Positions 20,103-28,762 of a stretch of 64,000 nucleotides of DNA are shown piece by piece (within the stretch, counting starts at the first letter, position 1; every line of letters starts with the position of its first letter). The stretch is from Bacteroides congonensis (GTDB lineage Bacteria; Bacteroidota; Bacteroidia; Bacteroidales; Bacteroidaceae): contig NZ_FQXY01000009.1 in NCBI RefSeq assembly GCF_900130125.1, forward strand, positions 721,760-785,759, in the 5' to 3' direction. The position numbers and the translations under genes were made by a program. Under the pieces are notes generated by a model, which did not search any database, was not told where the DNA came from, and saw nothing but the letters and a program-made list of their open reading frames with translations.

Positions 20103-20618
20103 TCAGAATTCGTAGTGGAAACCAAATGACAAGTCTTCGCTACTCAGTTTAAGACCGAAAGAATCTCCGGAAGTATTTATGTTTCTACGGTAGCCCAAGA
20201 AACCATACTTGGCAACGAAAGAGAAATGCTTGTTCAGTTTCACAGCAATACCCGGTCTGATACCGATCTGTCCTGCTTTGCTGGTATCACCATCTTTGAT
20301 TTTCACAAAGCCGAGAGCAGCAGTTCCGTCCATAAACAGACGAACAGCACTGTTCTGATAATAAGACCAACGAACATACGGAGCTACAAATACTGCATTG
20401 GCAGTTACGCCTTCATCATATTCATGTGAATAATTCAACTCGGCACCCAATGCCCATGTTTTATTAAAGTTATATCCGATTTCCGGAGCCACTTTAAATG
20501 ATGTAGTGTTGTCCGTGCTGTTACGCCAAACGTTCAAAGATCCGCCTACGTAAATGTCCTGTGCTTTTACAGCGATAGCCACCAACATGATAACTACCAA
20601 TAATAAACTCTTTTTCAT
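20103..20618 (-). CDS. Outer-membrane beta-barrel protein (porin family)
   Basis: A 171-residue outer membrane barrel of the same general type as its downstream neighbour. Signal peptide MKKSLLLVVIMLVAIAVKAQ; strands such as DIYVGGSLNVWR, WALGAELNYSHEYD and FSFVAKYGFLGYR; last strand DLSFGFHYEF ends in phenylalanine. The start is MKKSLLL (20618); an in-frame ATG 12 codons upstream is poorly placed. It has its own promoter at 20675-20705 and is the last clearly host-type gene before the prophage. Confidence 0.86.
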   Translation of the reverse strand: MKKSLLLVVIMLVAIAVKAQDIYVGGSLNVWRNSTDNTTSFKVAPEIGYNFNKTWALGAELNYSHEYDEGVTANAVFVAPYVRWSYYQNSAVRLFMDGTAALGFVKIKDGDTSKAGQIGIRPGIAVKLNKHFSFVAKYGFLGYRRNINTSGDSFGLKLSSEDLSFGFHYEF

Positions 20619-20674
20619 CTTCTTGTTTTTTTTAATTATACCATTAGACCCCATTTAGATCCGTTTCCGGGGTG

Positions 20675-20705
20675 CAAAAGTATAACCCTTTTTTCGTTAA
20701 AACAA
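20675..20705 (-). promoter_or_regulatory. Promoter of the 20103-20618 barrel gene
   Basis: On the minus strand TTG (20703-20705), a 20-base spacer and TACTTTTG (20675-20682). Confidence 0.65.
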
Positions 20706-20757
20706 CTTTTTAGTTAGTTTTTTATAAAATACACAATTTTCGGTTTGTACAAAATAA

Positions 20758-20797
20758 AATAGACTGCAAATACTTTCACAAGTATTTACAGCCTATT
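20758..20797. terminator. Long hairpin at the probable host/prophage junction
   Basis: Two 18-base arms (20758-20775 and 20780-20797) pair at 16 positions around a TCAC loop. It would terminate the lipoprotein operon reading leftward. The next 130 bases to 20926 contain two smaller hairpins (20844-20864 and one near 20880) but no gene. Confidence 0.7.
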
Positions 20798-20926
20798 TAT
20801 CAGATAGTCAAGTACCTAACCAGTGTATTCAACTATCCCTCAATAGCTGCCTGAGCCGCAGCTAATTATCGTTGCTTTTCAACGAGTTCTATAATATTGT
20901 ACAACTATTTGTTCACACTATTTTTT

Positions 20927-21997
20927 CTATTGAAATTTATAATCTAAAATATATTTTTCAATCCTAGCAGTCTCTAAATGATCACTTGATGAATTTATTT
21001 TATACTCTATTGTCATTCTACTAGGCTTATTCCCTTTCTCCAATTCAAATCGGCTAATTGCAGGCGCTATATCAAACGCACAATATTGTACAGTATATGA
21101 TGTTCTTATCCTATATTCATCATCCGAAACATTATGTAATAAACACAACACCAAATTACTATCAGAATTTCCATTAGAATCATACACCAACATAAAAGAA
21201 TGCCGTTTTAATTCTTCTTGTATCGCATCAGTCGTACTAGCAACATATACCCAGAAAAACATAGGAATAATTATAGTATGTTCATCAAAAAATACAGGTT
21301 TAACTTCATTATAATTAGATGAATAAAAAGGAGCATTTGAAGGGTACGTATCAACACTCTCAAATCCAATTGGCAATTCACTTATACAAACAGGATCACT
21401 CAAAAGCTCTATATGTATTTCTTTCTTTTCTATATCAAACATAGAATCTTTATATTGACCAGCAATATAATACATATCCCCAGGTGTAGAGAAAGTCGAA
21501 ATAGCTGTGGGTATTAATTTATACCCATCCGCAGTTTTAAATGTAGCAGGAAAAGAATTTATAGCTTTTGCAAAAGTTATAAAAGTTTTCCAACCCTCTT
21601 CATCTTTATTACCATCGTTTTCTTGCCTAGTCAAAATTACTTCCTTACTTACTCTTTTTCCTTCAGAATAATAATAAAAAATAAGAGTAGCGTGTTCACA
21701 CTGTACTTTGTTTATCTCACGACCATAAGTTATTTTAATGGTACCATCTCCATCACCTGCAAGTGGAGTAATATCCAAATCAATAATTGGTATTTCGTCA
21801 TTTTCAACAAGTATCGTCCACTTCGTATTGGAAGCAATATTTATGTAAGCTGTACCACCTTCTTCCTTTAATAAAACACGGTCGGTATTAGCTTCCAAAT
21901 ATACTTCAACATTCTCAGGTTGGCTATCTGAGTTCGAACACCCTACAATTAAAAGCAGACACAACCAAAGACCTATACAGCTTAAACCCTTTCTCAT
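20927..21997 (-). CDS. BACON-domain lipoprotein, probable lysogenic conversion gene
   Basis: A 356-residue lipoprotein. MRKGLSCIGLWLCLLLIVGC is a signal peptide with lipobox IVGC. Residues about 30-120 fit a BACON domain: GGTAYINIASNTKWTILVE, a Gly/Asp-rich stretch, and the closing VILTRQEND strand. The rest is a beta-rich domain I do not recognise. The gene overlaps the repressor gene by four bases (ATGA), so it would be expressed in the lysogen with the repressor. BACON domains occur in Bacteroides surface and phage proteins and are thought to bind carbohydrate or mucin. A role in altering the lysogen surface, for example blocking phage adsorption, is inference. Confidence 0.75.
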   Translation of the reverse strand: MRKGLSCIGLWLCLLLIVGCSNSDSQPENVEVYLEANTDRVLLKEEGGTAYINIASNTKWTILVENDEIPIIDLDITPLAGDGDGTIKITYGREINKVQCEHATLIFYYYSEGKRVSKEVILTRQENDGNKDEEGWKTFITFAKAINSFPATFKTADGYKLIPTAISTFSTPGDMYYIAGQYKDSMFDIEKKEIHIELLSDPVCISELPIGFESVDTYPSNAPFYSSNYNEVKPVFFDEHTIIIPMFFWVYVASTTDAIQEELKRHSFMLVYDSNGNSDSNLVLCLLHNVSDDEYRIRTSYTVQYCAFDIAPAISRFELEKGNKPSRMTIEYKINSSSDHLETARIEKYILDYKFQ

Positions 21998-22377
21998 TTC
22001 CGTTCCATTAAAACACTTATCAACCTTTCCTTTTCTGCAAGAAGTTCCTCTAAATGTTTCACTTTTTCTTGCAAAACAGCAATATCCATGTTGCCATTCA
22101 CCACATCCCCATGGATTGAAGCCGGTGAGAAATCACCATGAGTTAAAACTTGCTCAACTTTTGCTGTCTCTTCCCCTGTGAGAAGCCAACGAGCGTCCAC
22201 ATTAAGTACATTGACGATTTTAGCAATCATATCAACGGAAGGTTTAGACGCTCTTTGCTTTCCTAAATAATTAGATATACTTGTTGGCACGATTCCAATG
22301 GCTTTTGCAAAAGCAGCTTTATTGCCATCAAATTTTTCATTGACAATCCATTGCAGCCTGTCGTTTATGGTCTCCAT
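21994..22377 (-). CDS. XRE-family phage repressor
   Basis: A 127-residue DNA-binding protein. Residues about 5-70 are a Cro/CI-type helix-turn-helix (NKAAFAKAIGIVPTSISNYL, then PSVDMIAKIVNVLNVDARWL). The C-terminus from about 95 is a short coiled coil (EKVKHLEELLAEKERLISVL) likely used for dimerisation; there is no LexA-like peptidase domain. It faces the rightward early genes across a 113-base control region and is the lysogeny regulator by position. Confidence 0.85.
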   Translation of the reverse strand: METINDRLQWIVNEKFDGNKAAFAKAIGIVPTSISNYLGKQRASKPSVDMIAKIVNVLNVDARWLLTGEETAKVEQVLTHGDFSPASIHGDVVNGNMDIAVLQEKVKHLEELLAEKERLISVLMERK

Positions 22378-22490
22378 GTTTTAATAATAGTTAATTTACT
22401 TGTTAAATCAGTATATTTACTCTTGCAATCAAGTAGATTGATTATCTTTGCAGTATAAAGTTAAACAATAAACCATAAACCTCAAAGAAA
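22378..22490. promoter_or_regulatory. Divergent lysogeny/early control region
   Basis: The region between the repressor and the first early gene has TTG at 22423-22425 and TATCTTTG at 22443-22450 on the plus strand (spacer 17, a little short). Related half-sites such as TTTACTTG, TTTACTCTTG and CAAGTAGA repeat nearby and may be operators. The operator assignment is only suggestive. Confidence 0.5.
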
Positions 22491-22682
22491 ATGGCAGAAA
22501 ATCAAGTAAAAGTACGTCCAGCTTTAACGGATTTGAAAGTAGGCGGAGAGATTACTTTCCCCATAGCGAAAACCAAGAGTGTGCGTGCCCAGGCGTCTGA
22601 CCTCGGGTTAATTCTCGACCGCAAGTATCAAACAGAGACAGATCGCGAAAAACGTACAATAACAGTAACCCGATTAAAATAA
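22491..22682 (+). CDS. Small early phage protein of unknown function
   Basis: A 63-residue basic protein, first gene of the rightward early operon and divergent from the repressor. The sequence VGGEITFPIAKTKSVRAQAS followed by YQTETDREKRTITVTRLK suggests a small beta-rich fold. Its position is that of a Cro-like or early regulatory protein, but I see no helix-turn-helix. Confidence 0.65.
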   Translation: MAENQVKVRPALTDLKVGGEITFPIAKTKSVRAQASDLGLILDRKYQTETDREKRTITVTRLK

Positions 22683-22703
22683 TCCATAAATAGCAAAGAA
22701 GTA

Positions 22704-22859
22704 ATGAGAAGTATACTAGAATCACTAAGAGATAAAGTTGAGAATGGTTCAATAACAATCAGAGAAGCGGCAATTGCACTACATAAAGCCGGTTGGACAA
22801 ACTTCATCGACATAAATGCAACCAATGCATTGCTTTTCAATCGTGAAAGAAATCACTAG
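22704..22859 (+). CDS. Small early phage protein (51 residues)
   Basis: An ATG frame encoding MRSILESLRDKVENGSITI and continuing to LLFNRERNH. The middle, REAAIALHKAGWTNFIDINA, has the look of a short helical DNA-binding or recruitment module. It lies 21 bases after the previous gene on the same strand. No family recognised. Confidence 0.5.
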   Translation: MRSILESLRDKVENGSITIREAAIALHKAGWTNFIDINATNALLFNRERNH

Positions 22860-22891
22860 ATAAATACAATGTGTACGTAAAAAATTAAATT

Positions 22892-23125
22892 ATGAATTTC
22901 AACAGAGTCACTAAACAAATCGTCGTTTTTGTAGCAGGCTTCATTATGTTCTTCTGCTTACTTGGTATAGCAGGTACCACTGATCGTACAGAACAAATAG
23001 TTTATGCTATGCCACAAGAGGCATACGAGGCTATATATCTGAAACTCGGTAATGGATGCACCGACCGCCAAATAGCCGATGAATATATGGCCAATAAACA
23101 ATATTACGATGCATTGTCACAATAA
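22892..23125 (+). CDS. Small membrane protein
   Basis: A 77-residue protein with one N-terminal transmembrane segment (IVVFVAGFIMFFCLLGIAG) and a soluble C-terminal part containing GNGCTDRQIADEYMANKQYY. Function unknown; a superinfection-immunity or host-takeover role is possible from its position only. Confidence 0.6.
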   Translation: MNFNRVTKQIVVFVAGFIMFFCLLGIAGTTDRTEQIVYAMPQEAYEAIYLKLGNGCTDRQIADEYMANKQYYDALSQ

Positions 23126-23144
23126 TCAAAGAAAGTAACACTCT

Positions 23145-23414
23145 ATGTTCACACTTGATTTCACAGATAAATCTGTCACTTATGACACATTCATCCACGA
23201 TGTTGCTACATCAGTGGTTCGAATGCTTGCTGACACACGCAACGATCCCGAAATGGTTAGCCAGCGACAAGCATACGCAATGTTCGGTCGCGGCAATGTG
23301 GATAGATGGCGCAAGCAGGGTAAGATAAATCCCTGTAAGCGCCCGGGCAAAGTTGAATATCGCACAGTAGAGTTACGCGTCCTTCAACAAAAACAACAAG
23401 ACTATTTCAAATGA
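23145..23414 (+). CDS. Putative DNA-binding excisionase/regulator-like protein
   Basis: An 89-residue protein whose C-terminal half (SQRQAYAMFGRGNVDRWRKQ, then INPCKRPGKVEYRTVELRVL) resembles the winged-helix of MerR/excisionase-type proteins. It could direct excision or early transcription. No integrase is adjacent. Confidence 0.55.
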   Translation: MFTLDFTDKSVTYDTFIHDVATSVVRMLADTRNDPEMVSQRQAYAMFGRGNVDRWRKQGKINPCKRPGKVEYRTVELRVLQQKQQDYFK

Positions 23415-23518
23415 CAACCAGATCCGATAGTGTAGGAAGCACATCAATAGAAAGTAGTAGTTCAAATCTGCTTCGGATCACAAAAGCAAACTGTATTATA
23501 AACCTTTTAAATTTTTAA
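23411..23518 (+). CDS. Possible tiny ORF overlapping the previous gene
   Basis: An ATG overlapping the previous stop codon (ATGA) opens a 35-residue serine-rich frame ending LLNF just before recT. Only the overlap supports it. The same DNA has a 7-base inverted repeat (GATCCGA/TCGGATC). Confidence 0.25.
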   Translation: MTTRSDSVGSTSIESSSSNLLRITKANCIINLLNF

Positions 23519-23520
23519 TT

Positions 23521-24477
23521 ATGAGCAATGCTATTTCATTGGCTAAAGAGTTGCAAGAAATGAAAGCAACCGAAGTAATACGTAACGAACGTGTACGTAG
23601 CCAGTTCATCAGCGTGTACAATTCCATTTGGAAAGAGGGAGGTGAACAGGTCTACGAGCGAGAGGCTATCTATTTCAACCAACAGCTTCGAGACAAATCA
23701 AACCTCCGTGAATGTTCCGGGACTTCTATCTTCTACGCATTCATCGACCTTGCGGTAAAGGGGCTAACCCTTGCCACGGGAGCACAGGCTCTCTGTTACC
23801 TCATCCCTCGTTCTGTAAAGATAGGAACGAACGACAAGGGTAGCGATGTATGGGAAAAAGTTTGCAATCTTACCATTTCCGGCTACGGAGAACTGGTACT
23901 CCGCAAAAATGCCGGACAGATACGCCACTCCGACAATCCTATCATCGTCTACGAAGGCGACAGTTTCCAATATGGCGAACAGAACGGACAAAAAGTAGTA
24001 AACTACATGTCCGCATTTCCCCGTAAATCGAATAAGATTATCGCCTGCTTCATGAAAATCACCCGTGCAGATGGCTCCATCGACTACTCCGTCATGACGG
24101 AACAAGATTGGATGCGCCTGAAAGGATATTCCGACAAGCAGAACACCTATTTCGACCGCAAAGAAAACAAGTGGGTAACAAGACCCAATGAACTCTACGA
24201 CAAGGACGGTCAGATAGATACGGGATTCCTTATAGCAAAGTGTATCAAACACGCTTTCAAGACTTATCCTAAAATCAATATCGGCAAAGGTTCAGTCATG
24301 GAATCTGACATAATTGATAACCCGCAAGGAGGTTTCGATCCTTACAGTGGTATTGACACCACGCAACCCGAACCACAGGAAAAGCAGGAAGAACAGCATT
24401 TTGCACCTCAACCTGACATGTCGGCAGGGGTAACTATTGACCCAGCAAGTCAAGGAGATAACGATGAAACTTTCTAA
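23521..24477 (+). CDS. recT: RecT-family single-strand annealing recombinase
   Basis: A 318-residue RecT-type protein that anneals complementary single strands during phage recombination. Recognisable segments are ECSGTSIFYAFIDLAVKGLT, CNLTISGYGELVLR and the GFLIAKCIKHAFKTYPKIN tail. The C-terminal 50 residues are disordered and rich in Pro, Gln and Glu. It is grouped with a coiled-coil protein and a RecE-like nuclease, a complete annealing-type recombination module. Confidence 0.9.
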   Translation: MSNAISLAKELQEMKATEVIRNERVRSQFISVYNSIWKEGGEQVYEREAIYFNQQLRDKSNLRECSGTSIFYAFIDLAVKGLTLATGAQALCYLIPRSVKIGTNDKGSDVWEKVCNLTISGYGELVLRKNAGQIRHSDNPIIVYEGDSFQYGEQNGQKVVNYMSAFPRKSNKIIACFMKITRADGSIDYSVMTEQDWMRLKGYSDKQNTYFDRKENKWVTRPNELYDKDGQIDTGFLIAKCIKHAFKTYPKINIGKGSVMESDIIDNPQGGFDPYSGIDTTQPEPQEKQEEQHFAPQPDMSAGVTIDPASQGDNDETF

Positions 24478-24495
24478 CCTTAATACATTGTACAT

Positions 24496-25692
24496 ATGTC
24501 TTCAGAATTAGCAATCATCAAGCAGGAAAATATACAGACCATAGTGTCTGCTGCTCCACAATCATATAATGACAATAAACTGTCATGTGAAAGATGTATC
24601 AGTGCCGGACAATCCATACTCAATACTATTACAGCTAATGGTGGGATGACGGACGAACTTGATAAAGAAGCAGCTCTTTTCATTGAAAAAGCACGTAAAA
24701 CAGTCAGGAAAATGAACGAGAAACGTTCGCCTGTCACAAAACTTTTTGATGACATCCGTCGAGAGTTTACGGTAATAGAGAATGCTATTGACCCCACCAA
24801 AGTTGATACTATCCCCTATAAACTCCAACAATACCGTAACCAATATGCAGCAAAGAAACGTGCCGAAGAAGAAAAACGCCGTCAGGAAGAGTACAAACGT
24901 CAACAAGCGGAACAAACCCGTATAAAATTGAGACAAGACATTGAAGGGGATTTTAAGGCACAATTCCAAACATATCTCAATCAATCCATCAATTGGCTCA
25001 CTACAAAGGATAACAGTGTTACGCTCGAGAACTATAACACAGTGTACAGTGAGGTAAAGAACTTTTCGGTTTCTCTTCCTGCTGACTGGTTACATAATCT
25101 TCATACTCTCATCCGTATACCTGCCAATATTTCGGTAGACGAGCTTCGACAATTTGAAACTGACACAAAGGAACGCCTTGGTAAGCAATTTACCGAACAA
25201 TACACTGCAGAAATCCAAGACAACAAGGATTTCATTCTTGACCGTCTGCCCTCAAAGAAAGCAAACCTCGAACGCATGGCACAAGCTGATGCGGCCGAAG
25301 CTGCACGTGTCAAAGCTGAAATGGAAGAACGCCAACGCAAGGAAGCCGAAGAGCGAGAGGCAGAACGCAAACGCAAAGAAGAGGAAGAAAAGCAAAAGGC
25401 GGAAATGGCACGCCAGCAAGCTGAAATGAACGGATTATTTTCTGAACAAGCTTCTATGCAGAATTATCAGCCCAAAGTAAAAGTCACTCAAAAGATAGAG
25501 TTACTTAACCCTGAAGGTATCATGCCAATACTCTCAATGTGGTGGAGTAAAGAAGGGTGCACGCTTTCGGTTGAAGAGTTGAGTAAGTTATTCAAGAAAC
25601 AAATTACGTTCTGTGAAAAACTGGCTAACAAGGATAGTGTCTATATTGAAAATGAGAGTGTACAATATATTGACGATGTGAAAGCAAAGTAA
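24496..25692 (+). CDS. Coiled-coil phage protein of the RecT module
   Basis: A 398-residue protein. Residues about 50-140 are helical and charged (FIEKARKTVRKMNEKRSPVT), loosely reminiscent of the DUF1351-type proteins found beside phage recombinases. A long charged coiled coil occupies about 255-315 (EAEEREAERKRKEEEEKQK). The C-terminal domain includes ILSMWWSKEGCTLSVEELSK. Its place between recT and the nuclease gene suggests a structural role in recombination; this is inference. Confidence 0.65.
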   Translation: MSSELAIIKQENIQTIVSAAPQSYNDNKLSCERCISAGQSILNTITANGGMTDELDKEAALFIEKARKTVRKMNEKRSPVTKLFDDIRREFTVIENAIDPTKVDTIPYKLQQYRNQYAAKKRAEEEKRRQEEYKRQQAEQTRIKLRQDIEGDFKAQFQTYLNQSINWLTTKDNSVTLENYNTVYSEVKNFSVSLPADWLHNLHTLIRIPANISVDELRQFETDTKERLGKQFTEQYTAEIQDNKDFILDRLPSKKANLERMAQADAAEAARVKAEMEERQRKEAEEREAERKRKEEEEKQKAEMARQQAEMNGLFSEQASMQNYQPKVKVTQKIELLNPEGIMPILSMWWSKEGCTLSVEELSKLFKKQITFCEKLANKDSVYIENESVQYIDDVKAK

Positions 25693-25694
25693 CC

Positions 25695-26357
25695 ATGAGT
25701 CACAATCCCGATACATATTATAGTCGTAGTGAGGTCAGTAACTCTGACCTCACCGAACTGAAAAATATTCTTCATCCTCGAATGCAATTTGGTGATAAAG
25801 AAGCTGCATTTCGTTTTGGCTCATTGGTAGATGCAATTATTACCGAACCAGCACGAGTAGACTACTACCGCCTGACAGTAGATGATGAACAATATACCGA
25901 AGATGAGTTCCGACATGCACAAGAAATGCAGAAAGCACTTCGCATGGAAGCACGCCGCGATGAGTTCCTTTTTAAAGTGCTTGGTTATGCCGAAACACAG
26001 CGTTTCATGGTAAACACACAACAACAATTTACTTATTGTGGTTTCCCCTTTTCGCTTGATACACGATGTAAGTGGGATTGGTGGCTCGGCCTTTTTGGCG
26101 GTGATCTTAAAACCACATTTGCCTCAACACAGCAACAGTTTGAAGAAGCGATTGACTTCTTCGATTGGGACAGGAGTCGTGCTTGGTATATGGACATTGC
26201 AGGTTCCGACCGTGATTTCATTTATGCTATCAGCAAAAAGAACTGCAAAGTATTCAAGAAGTTCATCAATCGGGATGATAAGGTCTACAACCGTGGACGC
26301 GAGAAATATGAAGAATTGGCTTTCCAATACTGGTGTTTAACTCCACAAGACAATTAA
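25695..26357 (+). CDS. RecE/YqaJ-like PD-(D/E)XK exonuclease
   Basis: A 220-residue protein of the exodeoxyribonuclease VIII-type, PDDEXK-like group. It begins YYSRSEVSNSDLTELKNIL, typical of these proteins, and has the catalytic D and K in GGDLKTTFAST, followed by a conserved tyrosine in ARAWYMDIAG-like context (RSRAWYMDIAG). It would resect double-strand ends for RecT. Confidence 0.82.
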   Translation: MSHNPDTYYSRSEVSNSDLTELKNILHPRMQFGDKEAAFRFGSLVDAIITEPARVDYYRLTVDDEQYTEDEFRHAQEMQKALRMEARRDEFLFKVLGYAETQRFMVNTQQQFTYCGFPFSLDTRCKWDWWLGLFGGDLKTTFASTQQQFEEAIDFFDWDRSRAWYMDIAGSDRDFIYAISKKNCKVFKKFINRDDKVYNRGREKYEELAFQYWCLTPQDN

Positions 26358-26359
26358 CA

Positions 26360-26797
26360 ATGGACATATATTGCAAAGTAACTCAATATGGATTAGTTCC
26401 TCTATATAATACAGACCTCGAACTAAAGAAACACTTGAAGATTGGTAATGTAGTCAAGTGTAAGGTAAGCAATCCACGCAATTATGAGCACCACAAAAAG
26501 TTTTTCGCTTTGGTACGCCTTACTTTCGACAATTTGCCCCTGCCATTAGTCGAGAAGTGGCACATACATAATGAACAGGATATGCTTCGCCGATTCAAAC
26601 GTGACCTTGGCTACTTCACTAATACTCTCAATGAATATGGTGAACATGAAATAGAGTATCTCAGTATATCGTTTGCCGCCATGGAACAACACGAATTTGA
26701 GAAATTCTATAACCAATGCATTGACCTTGTCCTCAATAAGTATATCAAAGGCATTGACAAAGATGATTTAATCACAGAAATAGAAGAATTCAAATGA
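26360..26797 (+). CDS. DUF1367-like phage protein
   Basis: A 145-residue protein starting MDIYCKVTQYGLVPLYNTDL, resembling the DUF1367 group of phage recombination-region proteins. KVSNPRNYEHHKKFFALVRL is the conserved central segment. Molecular function unknown. The start is chosen two bases after the nuclease stop codon; the frame opens nine codons earlier. Confidence 0.6.
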   Translation: MDIYCKVTQYGLVPLYNTDLELKKHLKIGNVVKCKVSNPRNYEHHKKFFALVRLTFDNLPLPLVEKWHIHNEQDMLRRFKRDLGYFTNTLNEYGEHEIEYLSISFAAMEQHEFEKFYNQCIDLVLNKYIKGIDKDDLITEIEEFK

Positions 26798-27006
26798 AAC
26801 CACAGGTAGGACAATATCATTACACTCCACACGGACGAGGATTCCGCATATACCGCTATACAGAGGTAACAGATAGCTTTCAGTCAGCCTCTCCGGTACT
26901 TAGTGAGCCAATCTTCTACGATCGTGAGAAAGCAAAGAAACGTGTTTATGAACTTAATGGTTGGAAATACAACAATGAACGGACTCAAACATCATCTGCG
27001 CGTTGA
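26794..27006 (+). CDS. Small phage protein
   Basis: A 70-residue protein overlapping the previous gene by four bases (ATGA) and the helicase start by about 30. HYTPHGRGFRIYRYTE and REKAKKRVYELNGWKY suggest a small alpha-beta fold. Function unknown. Confidence 0.6.
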   Translation: MKPQVGQYHYTPHGRGFRIYRYTEVTDSFQSASPVLSEPIFYDREKAKKRVYELNGWKYNNERTQTSSAR

Positions 27007-28411
27007 ACCATACGACTATCAACGTGAAGGTATAGTTTATGGACTGGAACACCGCCGTCTTATTATCGGTGACGAACCGGGATTAGGAAAGACATTGCAA
27101 AGTATCGGCATTGTTGATACAGCCAATGCATATCCTTGTCTTGTTATCTGCCCGTCCTCGCTCAAAATCAACTGGCAACGCGAGTTCGAGAAATTCACGG
27201 ATAAATCTGCGGTCGTTCTTGACAATGCTGTACGTACAACATGGAATTACTTGTTATCTATGGGAGTGCATCAGGTAGCAGTGGTAAATTACGAAAGTTT
27301 GCGCAAATATTTTGTTTGGGACATCAAAGCGGAAAGTAAGCAGTTCCGTCTCAAAGATGTTGTATTCTGTCCTCAAATACAGATGTTCAAATCAATCATC
27401 ATCGACGAAAGCCATCGTGTGAAAGACCCGTCTGCACAGCAAACAATCTTTACCAAAGGTTTGTCTGTTGGCAAGGAATGGATAATACTCCTGTCAGGTA
27501 CCCCCGTTGTCAACCGTCCGGAGGATTTGATAGCGCAACTTTCTATCATGAACAGATTAAACGACTTTGGCGGTCGCGGAAAATTCATAGCTGACTATTG
27601 CACTGACCCGAAAGACAAGGATGCGGAACCGGCTGTACCACTTTCCGAACTATCTCGGCAACTCTATGATACTTGCATGATACGCCGTGAAAAAGCAAAG
27701 GTACTTCCCCAGCTACCTGACAAAACACGAGTAGACCTGTATGTCGATATATCCAACAGTGCCGAATACAATCTTGCAGCTTCCGATCTCGCTACATACC
27801 TACAAGAATATACAGAATGTACAGATTGGGAAATACGCCGCAAGATGCGTATGGAAGCACTTGTGAAGTTCATGACACTTCGTTCCTTAGCTACCAAAGG
27901 GAAAATTGCACAAGCTGTTGACTTTATCAAGACATTCCTTGACAGTGGCAAAAAACTGATTGTGTTCTGCTCGCTTCATGAGATTGTAGATGAACTGCAA
28001 AAGGTATTTCCGAAAGCCGTCACAGTTACAGGGCGTGATAGCGCAATAAACAAACAGGCTTCCGTGGATGCTTTCCAGAACAACCCCAATGTGCAACTCA
28101 TCATCTGTTCCATTAAAGCAGCCGGCGTTGGCCTCACACTCACAGCTTCTTCAAATGTTGCTTTCATTGAACTTGCATGGACATATGCAGATTGCTGTCA
28201 ATGTGAAGACCGTGCGCACCGTATAGGACAAAAGGACAATGTAACCTGTTATTATCTGCTTGGTCGTGGTACAATCGACCATACGATATACTCCCTTATT
28301 CACCGTAAGAAATCCATCGCTTCCGAGATTATGAACTCTGACGATGATATTCCGACCGATGAAATGTATTTCAATGAACTGGTCAAATCATTCTTAACAG
28401 CATCGGGATAA
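26975..28411 (+). CDS. SNF2-family helicase/ATPase
   Basis: A 478-residue superfamily 2 DNA translocase. Motifs: DEPGLGKTLQSIG (I), VICPSSLKINWQREF (Ia), IIDESHRVKD (II), LLSGTPVVNRPEDL (III), IICSIKAAGVGLTLTASSN (V) and CQCEDRAHRIGQKDNV (VI). I start at MNGLKHHLRVEPYDYQREG, which leads straight into the Q-motif-like segment. Such proteins are common in phages of Bacteroides and are expected to act in replication or recombination. Confidence 0.9.
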   Translation: MNGLKHHLRVEPYDYQREGIVYGLEHRRLIIGDEPGLGKTLQSIGIVDTANAYPCLVICPSSLKINWQREFEKFTDKSAVVLDNAVRTTWNYLLSMGVHQVAVVNYESLRKYFVWDIKAESKQFRLKDVVFCPQIQMFKSIIIDESHRVKDPSAQQTIFTKGLSVGKEWIILLSGTPVVNRPEDLIAQLSIMNRLNDFGGRGKFIADYCTDPKDKDAEPAVPLSELSRQLYDTCMIRREKAKVLPQLPDKTRVDLYVDISNSAEYNLAASDLATYLQEYTECTDWEIRRKMRMEALVKFMTLRSLATKGKIAQAVDFIKTFLDSGKKLIVFCSLHEIVDELQKVFPKAVTVTGRDSAINKQASVDAFQNNPNVQLIICSIKAAGVGLTLTASSNVAFIELAWTYADCCQCEDRAHRIGQKDNVTCYYLLGRGTIDHTIYSLIHRKKSIASEIMNSDDDIPTDEMYFNELVKSFLTASG

Positions 28412-28572
28412 TGGAAGTATGCAAAACAGACATGCAGAAAATTATCAAATATCTTGATGACGCTGCAATAATGTATGACAATCACCCCGGGCAACGTAAT
28501 GTATGTCGCGCATGGGTAATAAGACAACTAATAAAAAAACTGAATAAAAAATTAGTAGTAACCAGTAAATAA
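28411..28572 (+). CDS. Small basic phage protein (53 residues)
   Basis: An ATG overlapping the last base of the helicase stop codon (TAATG) opens a 53-residue frame, MEVCKTDMQKIIKYLDDAAI to VVTSK. It is helical and basic. Tight coupling supports it; no family recognised. Confidence 0.5.
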   Translation: MEVCKTDMQKIIKYLDDAAIMYDNHPGQRNVCRAWVIRQLIKKLNKKLVVTSK

Positions 28573-28578
28573 AGTAAT

Positions 28579-28755
28579 ATGAGAATCTATTTCGATATAA
28601 TATTTGTGGTTTTAAATGTCATCCTTTTTGCTTTGAACTTTCATTTTGCCTTAGAATCCAAATCATCTAAGTCATATACGTATGCCATCTTAGGAATGAC
28701 TTTTGCCATTGCAGCTATCGTCTTACTTCTATCTACCGATTCAAATCAAGAATAA
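28579..28755 (+). CDS. Small two-helix membrane protein (58 residues)
   Basis: An ATG frame encoding two hydrophobic segments, FDIIFVVLNVILFALNFHF and YAILGMTFAIAAIVLLLS, with a short loop between. It lies 6 bases after the previous stop codon. Function unknown. Confidence 0.5.
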   Translation: MRIYFDIIFVVLNVILFALNFHFALESKSSKSYTYAILGMTFAIAAIVLLLSTDSNQE

Positions 28756-28762
28756 AAATAAT

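Noticed and set aside
20841..20870. AGCTGCCTGAG with flanking hairpins, resembling the tag end of tmRNA
   Set aside because: No acceptor arm, no tag-reading frame of the expected sequence and no 3' tRNA-like part nearby on either strand; likely chance.
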